The notes beneath the pieces were generated by a model that was given only the letters and a program-made list of their open reading frames with translations, was not told where the DNA came from and did no database searches. DNA of 64,000 bases, taken from NCBI GenBank assembly GCA_016748015.1, contig JAAOMT010000586.1, forward strand, positions 852,534 through 916,533, read 5' to 3'. Numbering within the stretch: position 1 is the first letter of the stretch; every line of letters begins with the position of its first letter. Origin of the DNA: Geosiphon pyriformis (taxonomy: Eukaryota; Glomeromycota; Glomeromycetes; Archaeosporales; Geosiphonaceae). The translations under genes were made by a program, and so were the position numbers. Of this stretch, positions 1 through 12,444 are shown piece by piece.

Positions 1-3000
1 GAACTTGATCTTCCTCTTTAACGCTTCGAGATCTCTTCCTTGAGCTAGATTTTTTGGCGATACGAACTTGCTCACGAACAATATCTGTGTCTGTTGGCCA
101 ATAGGTCTTGTGAAGGTATTTCACGGTAAACCTTGGTAAAATACTAACGACAACTGACAACGAGATTGCCAACCAGAAATCAAATTCCGAATACAAGATT
201 TGATCAACTCGAAAGAATCCAACTGAGGCAATGATTGAATAAAGAGCGGCCCAGGCGTAGAAAGATAATATACTGAGGCCAATAACTACAAAGGCCAACC
301 AAGTCCAATTCAGGGTGTTTAATCCAACATATAAATTCGTGGTAGCTATAACCGATCCTGCCACTAAAGTCCCAAGATCTTGCAAAGAATTATTTTCAAG
401 ACCATTGGCGTGAGATTGACCAGATTGCATGAGCCCATAGGGGACAAAAAAGCATACAGCCGATTGATAAATGGCATCCAAGACATATAACCAAAATTTG
501 GAGTTTTTAAAATCTTGCTGTAGAATACCACGCTTGTAAAGAGCGGGATTCTTCAAAGAAGTTTTTGCATCCACATCTTGATCAAAAGCACCTGCATTAA
601 CAAGGGTTGTCAGTAATGTAGACTGAAGATTTGAAATATAGCAGAAGCAAATAACCTACCAAGATACATCACAGGAAATGCCGTGAAGACAAGATTATAG
701 AGTAAGATGAAGGTGTAATCGTAGAGATATTGAGCGGTAAAACTGAAATTTTAAATTTTAAAATTTGATCAAAGAAAATTCAGATATGAAAAAGGTATCT
801 AAATTCAATAGAAGTAATAAATTCTACCCAGCATAGATCTGAAACCAAAACATTGCGATGGTCCAAACGATATTCTTGTAAAAGAAACACGTAATCATCT
901 CCGCCACGCGAATATATGACCAACGCCCATGAACCAATAGAAGTTTTGTCAAATATCTAAACTGTGCAAAGGCATAATCGGAAGCCATTACAGCTTGTCG
1001 ACCTTCTTCACCAGCTATACCAATACCGATATTAGCCTCTTGGATCATGCTAACATCATTGGCGCCTAATGGTAAGAAAATATTTAATTTAATTATTTCT
1101 AAAGATGATTTCAATTTCATAACGAATAATTTTCTCAATCTATATTACCATCACCGATGGACAGGGTCATGACATTTAAGCCATTTTTCACCATTTCAAC
1201 AACCTTTGCTTTTTGTAGAGGACTGACACGACAACAAACCACACTCTGACACTGTTTTCCCAGCTGTAAAAGTGAATCTTTCAAAGATTTGTCCAAAGCA
1301 TACTTGAGCGTTTCTCCATCAATAATTAACGCATGCTTGCCAGAAGTCTTTTCAACATCCGAACCAAAAAATTTATTTAACGCTTCCTTCAATTGACGAT
1401 CAGTGCTCAGTTTATCAGTTGCACTGACGATGATCAATTGCATATCTTTTTGGAGTAAGTTACATGCAAAACCGATATTGATAGCTGTTTCGATTTTATC
1501 CCCGGTTAGTACCCATAATTTGATCCCAGCCTGAGCTAAGGTGGCTATACATTCGGGGACACCTTCTTGCAGACGATCTTCGATTGCAGTGCCGCCCATT
1601 AAAATGAACGAATGTTCAATCAAGTCACAGGCCTGTTCAATCTTTTCCTCACGATCATTAATGCTAGAAGCAGCCTCAGCATACTGTTCACTCCAAGTAG
1701 TAAATTCCTCCTCCGAAATGGTTCGATAAGCAATACAAAGTGTTCGAAGACCTGAAAGATGAAAATTAAGGTGGACCTTGTTATTTGCTCTATTAATCAA
1801 AAATCCAAAAACACTGATTTTCTCGACTAAGAACGACCCTCATACCTTCGTTTGCAAAAGCTTCCAAATGCGCTAATGTCTCTTCTTTTAACTCAGTCTG
1901 GCGCCCTTTTTCCAATCGCTCATAAATTACGCTATCAGCTCCTTTACACAGTAAAATCACACCACCTTCTGGTTGTCGTACCAAGACAGACATCCGTTTT
2001 CGTGTACTATTAAACTCGAGCACATTCAACAGGGTGAACTCTTTTTTTTCCCCCATCACTTCAATCACTAGTTTGTCCTGGAACCGATCGACAAATACGA
2101 AACCAACATCACGAGCCGCACCCACTAATGCAGCTTCGTCCGGTGATTGTGCCTTATAATCAATCAAAAATGAATTATTGGGGTCGGGACGTTCGGCGAG
2201 CACTGTGTGACACAAAGCAAGAGCTGAAAAAAAATCTTGGATTGCTCTGGATTGCTGATTTTGTAATTTTAAATCTTTAAAGAGTTTGGAATCGATAAAC
2301 GTGAGGTTTGGAGAGATATAACGATTATCAAACAATTTCCCCATCTCTTCCAACATGAGCTGTTTCTCGCGTTCAATCTCAACATTGAGCTCTTGATCAT
2401 CTTGAATTGGCGATCCTGAATCCAATTGTTGTTGCATTTTTGAACCACGAGTGGTATCAGTTTCACCAATTCCATATGCTATACCGTTGATGGTACATTT
2501 CCGGAATTCCATTACATTTTGGGTGAGGGTTCCAGTCTTATCCGAAAAAATGTATTCAATCTGGCCCAAATCATCAGAAATGTTCCACGTTTTTGGTGTA
2601 CATGGATAATCCAGTTTCTCATAATACATATCCAAATCTGAATGAATAAAGTATGCCTGAAAGAGCAAAAAGAAATAAGAGATTTGAATTTATTCAGTAG
2701 AATCATTTTTTTAAAATACCTACCTGAACCGTCTTAACCATCTCAATAGTAATGTATAATGAAATGGGTACGATATTTTGAAAAATAATCAAGCAAACCC
2801 TAGACAATAATTTCGGAGTAATTTAGGGAATTTTGAGAAGATTACAATGATTTATCACGAAGTAGTGATCATCTCTGAAATTGACTTACCAAAACGTAAT
2901 AAAAGCGGATTTTGCAGCAGAATATTTGCCATTATTGCCGTCATCAAACTCAAAAAAGTCTGCCGAACTAGTTGGTTGTACGTAATAAATGGCATCCGCA

Positions 3001-4472
3001 ATTGATGATCCCAAACATAGACAAAATAGAATAATAAAATTCATGGTAACCTGATAAAGTAAAAAGAAAATGTAAGATTTGAAAAAAAAATTTGGCAAAA
3101 TTTAAAAGTTAAATTCTATCCAAAGATTTACATGAAAATTGGTCTCGATTTCAATTCGACTCCGCTTACTTGGAGTATCACCGGAATTTAACATGATTTT
3201 GGTGTCTGTTCCCGTGAATGCTACCAAGCCAATAATCCATTCAGTATTTCGTAATAAACAGCCACGTAAAAGGACGTCATTAATTGATATTGGTTCAATT
3301 TTGTGAATTCCTTCAGTTGTCGGGTTTGTACGCTGGTTTTGCTGCGGTGACTCAATTTCGCTTTGGCCGTTGTTATCAAAAGTGATGGTAGTAGTATTAG
3401 GAGGAGGATTATTTATAATTCCATTAGTCCTCCCGGTGAAATGTAAGGCTCCAGTATATGAATATAAATTGGGATGTGGTGGTTCAGATTCCACATAAAA
3501 TGTGACCAATTCACAATCTTGTTCAGTAACAAGATAAGAGGTGGCAGAAACGGCATGACGAACTTTAAGATTTGTTTCGCCATCTAAATTCTTAGTTTCT
3601 ACATAACAAAGTCCATCCGGCTCACTTGTCGATAAAATGATTATATCTGCTGGGACAGATTCATTATTTTTCAATTTCACCAAGTCCCCAACTCGAAGGT
3701 CTTGCCAACGACTGTTTGACCATTTTGCAGTAGAATCTACCTGTGATTGATTAATTATTATGGTTGGTATATCGGGATGACTTTTTAGAGAAGTTTGCGA
3801 GTGTTCAACTCTTTGATAAATTGGGCTCCCAACACTTGATCCTCTATTTGATTGAGAATTGTAATCCAGAGCATCCTGTTGTGCAACAGTCTTGCCACTA
3901 TCAATGATTTTCTTTTTTGAAGGAAAACCCCAAACCCCCATGATTCGATTGAACTGCCTTCGAAAAAACTTTGGTCGATTTCTGGAGGCACCTGTGAGGT
4001 TGACATTATTCCATTCGGTTAAACGAAGGGTGATAGATCTATTCAGAGAATTATCTTGTTGCCGACGTTTCCAATCTTCGAAAGCGTCTTTCAAGGCGGT
4101 AAAAGACATAATAGATGCAAGTGGTGCGGCTGAAACTAGGGGAGTGACACCACCACCTACCGCGGGAATGGATTGCAGTAAGACGAGAAATAAGAAGTAC
4201 AAGTTGGCGACCTTCCGAAACTGCTCAAACAAATTTTTGGGCAAGAAATTAAAAATGGTATATTTTGCGGTACGAATTTTATTTGTTACAAAATTCATGC
4301 GAGGTTTGTCGCTCGTGTTAAGTTCGGAAACTGGCAACTCCATGTTAACATAAATACGACGTTTTGGAAGTACATATGTGGACGCGGAAGAAAGTTTCCT
4401 TGGTAGCTCCTCAACATCACCGTTTTGGGAGTGTAAAGGCTTTCTTGTTAGCCGACTCCATAAGTAGTCCAT
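1..4472 (-). CDS. P4-type ATPase (phospholipid flippase, Dnf-like), C-terminus off the window
   Basis: P4-ATPases move phospholipids from the outer to the inner leaflet of plasma, Golgi or endosomal membranes, usually with a Cdc50 partner. I built eight exons on the minus strand: 4472-3132, 3050-2890, 2799-2724, 2656-1846, 1751-1149, 1065-828, 742-660 and 591 to the edge. All introns are GT-AG, 67-94 bp, and phases match throughout (about 1301 codons in the window). Visible motifs are DGETN (actuator, residue about 294), the P4-typical PISL in TM4, DKTGTLT phosphorylation site (about 561), [11 protein letters not shown] (nucleotide domain), TGDKIETA (about 878) and GDGANDV split by an intron. 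The [14 protein letters not shown] and CTINGIAYG context and the C-terminal TDTDIVRE resemble yeast Dnf1/Dnf2, so that subclass is likely but not proven. The start is the first in-frame ATG; the frame stays open upstream to about 4649 without an ATG. No inactivating change was seen. Confidence 0.93.
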
Positions 4473-5062
4473 CAGAGAGAGAGCGATCAAAAGGTGGAAG
4501 GAATAAGTATCAAAAGGTGTGGGTAAGGGGTGAAATTCTATATTCAAACAGGAAAATGGTTTAGTAAAATTTTCATGAGATGAAGTAGACAAACTTGAAG
4601 AGCCGGAGTTAATTGAGGAGAAAGTAAAAGGAAGTGGAGAAAAGTTCAAAATTGAAGAGAAAGTAGAAAAGGGAGGTTGAAATTATATTATATTATATTA
4701 TATTATATTATATACTAAAAGACTAAAAATATTTTGTTTTTCCAAATCTCGAATTTCGACTTTTTATTTTGTTCAAAAGAAAAATAAACTTGGAACTTTT
4801 AGGCGCTTTGAATAGTAAAGAGCTTAACGAGACCAACAATCGACAAGGTATGACAATGCTACACGGAAAAGCCCTATTTACGAACAACAAAAAGGTTTGT
4901 GATTAAAAATTAACGGTCGTGTAAGAATTCGCGGGGGATGGGAGAGTATTATTAATGGATATATGATGTTTAACTAAAAATGACAGTCATCACGTTAAGT
5001 CGTCGACAATGTGGCTTTTTGAAGTTTGAAAAGAGGACCTTCTTTCTTAGGAAATGATTTGT
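4473..5062 (-). promoter_or_regulatory. Upstream region of the P4-ATPase gene
   Basis: This stretch lies between the ATPase start codon and the first trinucleotide repeat. The frame of the first exon remains open for about 59 codons upstream but has no ATG and is low in complexity, so it is more likely 5' UTR than protein. A TATTA-type tract follows at 4682-4714. I see no other gene. Confidence 0.45.
4682..4714. repeat. (TATTA)n microsatellite
   Basis: Six tandem ATTAT-type pentamers, about 210 bp upstream of the ATPase ATG. It could serve as a TATA-like or nucleosome-excluding element for the ATPase gene, but this is only position-based inference. Confidence 0.8.
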
Positions 5063-5090
5063 AAATAATAATAATAATAATAATAATAAT
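5063..5090. repeat. (AAT)n microsatellite
   Basis: About nine uninterrupted AAT/ATA triplets in intergenic DNA. No gene is seen between here and 5466. A patch of more balanced base composition at 5125-5225 has short open frames on both strands that I could not assign. Confidence 0.85.
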
Positions 5091-5466
5091 CATATTTTTT
5101 ATTTATATTTTGAAAATAAAAATAACGCCACTTGAGGACTTCGCCAATTTCTCTATGGGTATATTTCATGGCTTGGCAACCCGCTATTCCCTTTTTCATC
5201 ATTGGTTCACAATTGAGTAAGATTAAAAAACTGGGGGAATAGATATTTTCAGACTTGTGTCATTGTCGTCTTGCTTATGAGGGTCAAAACACCGGTTAAG
5301 GAAAAATTTTCAAATTACACGAACCTAACTTTTGAAAAGTTGATCGTCACTCTCAATAGCATAAATTAAAAACGTCATTCGGAAATTTAATTTTAAACTA
5401 ATATGCAGTGAGAAATTAAACATAAGTGATTACAATTGATTGGTTTTCAAATGGTTAGAGTTCAAC

Positions 5467-5515
<49 letters not shown>

Positions 5516-5520
5516 GTTAT
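5467..5520. repeat. Inverted trinucleotide repeat (AAT)n-(ATT)n
   Basis: A run of AAT triplets switches directly into a run of ATT triplets, so the left arm is complementary to the right arm and could form a long AT hairpin or cruciform. It marks the left edge of the extremely AT-rich stretch that follows. Confidence 0.8.
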
Positions 5521-6019
5521 TATTTTATTTTAAACCATTTAAGCTATTTTTAGTTAACAAAATAAAATGCAAGATCCAAAATAATTAAAATTAAAGCTCG
5601 GCTAATATAATTAAGAAAGCAACAACCAAAAAAGTTATCTTAATAATAATAAAAGAATTTTTATAAATTTAAACCAATCTTTGATTATTATAATTATTTA
5701 TTATTTGATTTTATTATTATTATTAACTGATTATTTTTTGGTCAACTGTTTAAAAAATTCCAACAAATTAAGTAAAAATAATTTAAAGCAATATACTTAA
5801 TTCAACAATTTAACCAACATTAAAAAATATAAAAATTGACAATAAAAACCAATAACAAAAAAATCACAATTTAATTAAAAAATCTAAATTAAATACAAAA
5901 AATTCTTAGCAACTAAAAAACATCAATTGAAATTAATAATTAATATATTTAATTTAATACACTATTATTAATACAATTTTTATTTTATTTTATTTGTAAT
6001 ATTATACAATAAATAATTT

Positions 6020-6076
6020 AAATTAAATATAACTTATGTTTTTATTATATATAACCAGTTATTTAAACTAATTATG
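6020..6076. repeat. Direct repeat, copy 1 (pair with 6979-7035)
   Basis: About 57 bp here match 6979-7035, including a shared core TTATATATAACCAGTTA. Most differences are C in the second copy against T here, or G against A, so this copy looks like a transition-decayed version. Origin unknown. Confidence 0.6.
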
Positions 6077-6978
6077 CTTTTTTTGTTATACAATTAAAAA
6101 AACCAAACAATAATTACTTTTAAAATCAAATTAAATATCAAACTTCTAAAAAATAATTTTATATATATTATTTTTATTTTTTATTTTATTGCTATAATAA
6201 AATGCAGTCTAATATTATTAACAAAAAATTAAATTATTAATTAACATAAAATTATTTTTATAATTTTTATTAATTAAGTATATCTTATTATTTTAATTTA
6301 TTATTTATTATTTAATTAAATTATTAGATATTACTATCTAATTAATAATCTAATTTGTATAATATATAAATATAATTAAATGCAATAATTAGATTATACA
6401 ATATTTTAAATTATATAATATTTAAAAATTTGTCAAAATATTTAACAGTTTATTAAAATAATTAATAATTTGTAAAAATAACTTATAATTTGTCAAAATA
6501 TATTTTTAATTTTCCAAAATATTAATAGTAAAAAAGTATTAGATTATAAAATAATATTTTAATAAATTGTATATAAAAAAAGCTTTTTTCTTTAAAAAAT
6601 ATATCTTAATTTAAAATTATTTTTTTTAATAATCAATTAATTATTATAAATTAACAAAATAAAATTTACTTTAAAAACCAAAACTTTTTTTATAATTATT
6701 ACTGTTTTAAAACTTGATAATTTTAATTAATATTCTGAAATTAATTAATTATTAATTTTAATAATTATTTAATTAATTCCAAATTTAAACAAAAGACATT
6801 TTTTTTTAATTTTTTTTATTTTAACTTTTTTTTATATTATTATATAATTTACAATTAAAATTTTCTGAAAAAAATTTAACTTTTACAATAAAATAATTAC
6901 ATATTATTATTTTTTTATTATGTATTTAATAAGTAAAGCCCAATCACTATTTAGTTATATATAACATATATATATTGT

Positions 6979-7035
6979 AAGCCAAACATAACTTATGTAC
7001 TTGTTATATATAACCAGTTACTTAGGCCAATTAAG
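6979..7035. repeat. Direct repeat, copy 2 (pair with 6020-6076)
   Basis: The better preserved copy of the 57-bp repeat. It lies just left of the last recognisable LINE codons on the minus strand, so it may derive from LINE 3' non-coding sequence or an older short element. Confidence 0.55.
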
Positions 7036-7159
7036 ACAATACTATATATTTACTAAAACTTTCATATTATTATTCAAATTGAAACAGAACAAACAATACA
7101 AATATAACTTAAAATACATACTCATATTTTTTTTTAGACTTAGCAATACAACAATTCTA

Positions 7160-9242
7160 TTAACAAATCTTTCTATATTAATATTATATGAAGTATTACA
7201 CAATTATTAAATACCAATAAACTATTTTTGATAAAAACAGCTATATGCTTAAATTTGTGATACCACATTCTAAACCTGTAAGCAAACACCAGATTTTTTA
7301 TAAAAGAAACTACATATGTTTTAGTATTGTTAGAATTACCAAAAACCAACTTAGCTTCCTTAAACCAGTCTTTAAGCACAAAATTTTTTGTCAAAAATAT
7401 GTATCAGTTATTGTTAACTGAATAAAATTCCAGATTTTAAAAAATCCCAAAAAACAAAATATTGATATTAATCAAAGATGTTATTGTTTATAAAACTTTA
7501 TAAATATTTCTTTATGGTAACTTCTATCTATAACATACTTAAAAATATGATCAAATGTCTCTATTTTTTCATAAAACATATATGACACACTAAAATACAA
7601 TACATTATACAAATGTTTTCTAACTGCAATTAACAAATATTTATGTAAAGCTTTTATTATATAAGTATGTAAACCAGTTGTTAATCTGCTAATAAATTCA
7701 AAAGTCATATAAGTATTAAGATACCATATTTTAGCCATCTTTTTTTAATCAATTTCCTAAACATCCAGCTTTTTTACACATTAGAACCAAACCCATTTTC
7801 TTATCTGGCTTAATACAAAACTCTGTAGTAATTTTTTACAAAATATTTAATATTGCAAAAAAATACTACATTAGTTAATTGGATACATAACTCACAAATC
7901 ACAGTTAAGAAAATATTTCCAGAAAAACAAAACTTAAAGCCAAGCTTATTAGTACATTTATTGTCAGCATTGCCAACATAACTCTTAATTTTGACCCAAG
8001 AAACTAACAAACTTCTTTTTCTGATAATATTGACTATATACTGTCTTTTTATCTAAAAGTGGTTCTTAAAATCAAGCACAATCATATTTAATTTATTTGT
8101 ATAAGCACTTAAAACTGTTTGGCTGTCCAAATAAACAACTACATTATTTCTTACAGGAATACAAACAAGCACAAAAGAAACAGCTTTGATTTTAGACAAA
8201 GTAAAAGACATAATGTCATGTATACCAACCCTAAATTCGAGATTAACATTAAAAAAATAAACAGTAACACTTTTAGTAACTAAAGATAAGTTAAAATTCT
8301 TAACAAAATTATCTGTATATACATTAAAACTAGTTAAATTTGAACTTATTAACTTATTTTTAGTATACAAAACTAATTCAGAATTATCAATATCAAAAAA
8401 ACAGTTAGGATTTAACTAAAATCCAATACAAACATGATCTATTCTGTTATTCAAAAATTGAACTGATAATTTAAATTATTCAAAGACTAAACTTTTTAGA
8501 TCCAGTTACTTCCAATGTCTAAAACACTTCTAATAAAAACAGCCATTTTTTTATTTAATAACTGTTTTATAAAAGCCACTCCAAATTGTTTGAAAGATCT
8601 AATCACTTTAAAAAAATCTGCATCTTCAAGAACAACAGACATAAATGTTTTCTTAAAGAGCCAGAAAGTATTAGGCAAAGCAACAAAAAAAGACAGATGA
8701 CAAAAAGAAAATATTTTCACAATTCCAGCTAAAAAATTATTCTTTAAATTAATATTTAATCTTATAGAATAAAACAATGGATGCACTAGCAGTTAATTAG
8801 AAATCTACAAATCCAGACAATAATATTTAAAAAGCCATTCCAGGATTCTAGACACATTTGTAAAGTTCAACACAGAAGAAATTTTTTCCTTAATTTGTAT
8901 TTGTTTAAAACTTTTTAATTTATAAAGAGATAGATAGTATAATGTATTAGTAAAAAAATCACAAGATAGGTTAGTTTTAAGCTTCAAGTTTTTCCTAATT
9001 AATACATTCTATTTATAACAAATATCCTTAGAAACAAAGCTAAATTAAATTTTATACTTAACAATAAGTTGTAAAACTGCTAAGACCAAATAGCAAAACT
9101 GCTTATTAAAGATTATTTTATAAAACAACATGTTTAAAAAAAATCTAATATCCAATTACACTTTGAATAAACTAGGCTTTAAAAATCTTTTAGTTGAAAA
9201 ATATATACTCAAATAATAATAAGATTTGTTTTTTTTAGCCAT
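7160..9242 (-). pseudogene. LINE ORF2 remnant: end of RT, RNase H, C-terminal domain
   Basis: The 3' part of a non-LTR retrotransposon, read on the minus strand from 9242 to about 7160. The first part is colinear in one frame from 9242 to about 8800 apart from stops and resembles the post-catalytic RT region of LINEs (segments YLSIYFSTKRF and DIRFFLN). Around 8100-8370 the segment VVVYLDSQTVLSAY fits an RNase H domain; 7990-7950 has a decayed counterpart of the VKxxSGxxGNxxAD motif. The part at 7740-7480 (KALHKYLLIAVRKHLYN) and 7394-7173 fits the C-terminal region. The cysteines usually found near the C-terminus are lost. Many TAA/TAG stops make it non-functional. The upstream continuation is at 50160-50318, separated by element D. 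Family assignment is from memory of related fungal LINEs. Confidence 0.82.
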
Positions 9243-10078
9243 TGTTACAAGTAATTATTTGAAATCTAAAAACAAATAACAAACCCATAACTTGGTATTT
9301 AATAGCTAATGTAAGTTGGTAATTTCTGAAAATTTTTGTATCTAAAAATTTTGGTGAAATTCTTTGTATAATAGATAGAAATTTAATAGTGGTTTTCAGT
9401 AGTCTTTTGAAATTGCAATTCTGTCAATTTTTTTCTCAGCTTGGTAGCTGGCAATTTTCTAATAAGTAATTTTTAAATTCAAGTATCTACCTTTTTACAG
9501 AAGTCTTTTACTAAGCAATTTTTAATGTTAGTAACTCAGTGCTTAATTTTTAACCAATTAATATACAACAAACAAAATAAAGAAAAAAATAAAATTAAAA
9601 CATAAAAGAGTTAGACCAAGGCAATTTAAAATTTAATATCCCATTAATAGCTGTGATTAAAAGCTATTGGTCTAATGTAGTTAAATATTGATATTTATTA
9701 ACATGAGCTGTTAATAAGGAAAAGATAGATTGTGATAATAACAAGTATTTTATTGATATTGAATGTGTTTACTTCAAGTCATAAAATACTATTGTATAAA
9801 GGGATAGATAGGAATTTGGAACTAGAAGTTCTAAACTCAGAATTCTGTCTTTTCTGTTTCTAATACTACTGCTATATATACATAAATTTTATTGTATAAG
9901 ATTCCTTGAATTTCTCAATTCTCTAGCCAGTAATTCTAAAATTTTGGAATCTTGCAATTTCTCATATAGGAATCCTGTAATTTCTTTGAAAGGAATTCTA
10001 AAATTCCACTTTTACTATGTCTTATTCTGATTGGTTAATTATGTACTAATATATAATTTTTATGTTTTATAAGTAACA
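9243..10078 (-). repeat. Element D 3' LTR
   Basis: Begins TGTTACAAG and ends AAGTAACA on the plus strand. It pairs with 49302-50159. In the element's sense it has imperfect GGAATTCC-type repeats (about 9900-10015 here) upstream of a TATATATA box, and a stem-loop with arms AATAGC/GCTATT. The internal side is a polypurine tract (AAAAAGAGAGAATAA in sense) at 10079-10095. Confidence 0.88.
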
Positions 10079-11622
10079 TTATTCTCTCTTTTTAATATTG
10101 AGCTCTGTCAAGATCTCTTATATCTCCTAACTCTCCTTTTTTAATTAGCTCTTGAACTTTTTTTTTGAAAATTAGTTGGGTTATTTTGATCTGTAATTTT
10201 TTAAATTGAGAATTGGTAATTTTTCCCAATTGATTGATGATAATTGTATCTATTGCTGGATTAAATAGTATTGCTGGTCAATTTTGAAATTCTGTATATA
10301 GCTAATATATGCCTTGTACTTGTGTGAACAGATTGTTTTTTCCCACAAATTGTTTAAGTTGTTATAGTATTATTGTATTAAATAATCATTTCATTTTGTC
10401 AATGTACAAGTTTTAAATATTTAATTTTTGTTTCAAGTAATAATAACAAAAGTTTCTTGAAAATTGTTGTATTTACCAATTCTAAATTTTGTTTGTTAAT
10501 TCTTGGTATAGTACTGCTGTTTCTGGTATTTTTATTGATAACTTTACTTTTGCTATTATCTTTTCTATAATGTTTTTTAGTTTTTTTGTGCACTTTGTAT
10601 TGGGTTTTTTTTTTACTCTTTTTATATCGAATGGTTTGTTGGTTGATTGTGATTTTTATGTTTTGCTGTTAAATCAGTTGGAATAGTTATTGTGTAAGTG
10701 AGTAGATGTCATCAATAATTTTCATCTTTTATTGTTGCTTTTATTACATATACTGGGTTTTTATATATTATTCTGGTTGATCAATTTGACATGTTTGTAT
10801 CAATGATTATGATTGGTTCTAAATTTTGTAGAATTTTATCTGGTTGGACTAGTATTTTTTGTACTTTCAGTTGTGGAATATTACTGGTAAATGATGATGC
10901 AGTATTGTGATATAATTTTAATCAACTTCTATGTACTGTTTTGGCTAAAATTTTGTTGTTCTATCTTAATTTATAAGCTCCATTTCTTAGAATTTTTTTT
11001 ATGTAAAATGGTCCATTCCATTTGGGGTCAAATTTTCTATTCTATTGTTTTTTCACTTTGGTACAATGTAAGAGTACTTTGTCTCCAATCTTAAATTTAA
11101 CTGGTTTATTTGATAATTGATTATTATGTCGTTCTTTCTGTTTTTTTTGTGACCTTTAAATATTATCAGCTGCTTTTTATCTTTTGTTTTCCAATGTTTC
11201 TATTAGTTTGTATATTTTTCTTAGCAATGTTCTTTGGAAGTTGACTTCTGTTATTGGTTCAGTTAAATACATATTAACTTTTATCTTAACTAGTAATGTT
11301 GCTGTTCTATTATAAACAAGTTCAAATAATGTTGCTTATGTAGTATCTTGCTTTATTGTTTGATAAGCAAATAGTACTAATAGTACAAATAAATTCTATT
11401 CATTCTGGTTTTTTTAACTGATTTTGGCAATTGTTTTACATAATATTCTGTTGAACTTTTCAATTAAACTATTTGTTTGTAGATAATATGGTGATAATAA
11501 TAATCTCTTAATTCCAAATTTTTGGCTTAATTTTGTTAATGTTCTGTTTATAAAGTAAGTTCTTTGATCTGATAACAATTCTTTTGGACATTTGTGCTGA
11601 CAAATTAAATCTTGATAAATGA
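10079..11622 (-). pseudogene. Element D: polyprotein tail and integrase C-terminal part
   Basis: Minus-strand remnant of the end of Pol. From the right, the integrase core carries the second catalytic Asp context (LLSDQRTYF, about 11570) and QTNSLIEKFN with the catalytic Glu (about 11460). Next come the post-core region and the tail beyond the GNGAY module, ending in a polypurine tract next to the LTR. Several frameshifts and stops. The solo LTR at 11623-12444 cuts the integrase between its first and second catalytic Asp. Confidence 0.75.
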
Positions 11623-12444
11623 TGTTACAGATGATTATTTGAAGTTTCGAAACAAATAACAAATCTGTAACTTGATGCTTAATATGTAATATGGTTGGTG
11701 ATATCTGTGGATTTTTATATCTAAAGGTTTTGGTTAAGTCTTTTGTATAATAGACAGAGATTTAAGTGTTGTTTTATTTGTAGCTTTCTAGAATCACAAT
11801 TTTGTCAAATTTTTTTTTCAGCATAATGGCCAGTAATCTTCTTGGTAAGCTATTCTCAATTCTTGAGTATTCTACTCTTATTCTTGGGTCTTTTACCAGT
11901 TACTTTGATATTAATAACTCCATACATTAATCTTTAATCAATTTAGTAAATAATAATAAAACAAAAAACAAAAAAAAGAATAAAGAAATAAGCCAAGGCA
12001 AGAAAGAGTTAGTATCCTATTAATAGCCATAATTAAGAACTATTGGTCCAGTGTAGTTAAGTATCAGCAATTATCAACATGAGTTGTCAATAGTGAGAAG
12101 ATGAATTGTAAAAGTTTAATAAGTAATTTATTGATATTTGAGATTTTTACTTTAAATCATAGAATATTATTGTATAAAGAAATAGATGAAAATTAGAACT
12201 GGGTGTTTTAAACTAAAGATTCTAGCTGTGGAGTTCTAACTAAGATGTCTTTTTCTGTCAGATCTGTCTTTTCTGCTTTTAATACTCTTACTATATATAT
12301 AATTTGGATTCTATAAGATCACTTACATTCTTAAGTAATGTGCTATCATTTCTTGAGCAATGTACTTATGTATTAATTATTAGTTTCCTATTGGTCTATT
12401 TGTTTTTCTTATTATTTTTTTGTATGCTTTTTCTATAAGTAACA
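11623..12444 (-). mobile_element. Solo LTR inside element D integrase
   Basis: A single LTR, TGTTACAG to AAGTAACA, flanked on both sides by the perfect 4-bp duplication atga (11619-11622 and 12445-12448). Deleting it plus one atga restores the integrase sequence seen in the other copies. The sense strand is minus; the promoter-side repeats near 12330-12380 are of the TTGAGCAATG kind found in element A. It is what remains after recombination between the two LTRs of a full element. Confidence 0.9.

Larger units (their letters stand above)
5521..7159. other. Extremely AT-rich gene-free stretch
   Basis: Almost only A and T, with no open frame that looks like a real protein and no CpG-rich patch. 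Long TTTT and AAAA runs and TATA motifs are scattered through it. It lies between the ATPase upstream region and the 3' side of the LINE. The right part may include eroded LINE 3' sequence, because the coding homology fades near 7170 with no clear tail. Confidence 0.7.

Noticed and set aside
3892-4353. Open frame of 153 codons on the plus strand within the first ATPase exon
   Set aside because: It is the antisense of a strongly conserved P4-ATPase coding region and has no domain of its own.
4473-4649. ATPase start upstream of 4472
   Set aside because: The open frame extends there but begins with TTG, has no ATG and is low-complexity; fungal translation from it is unlikely.
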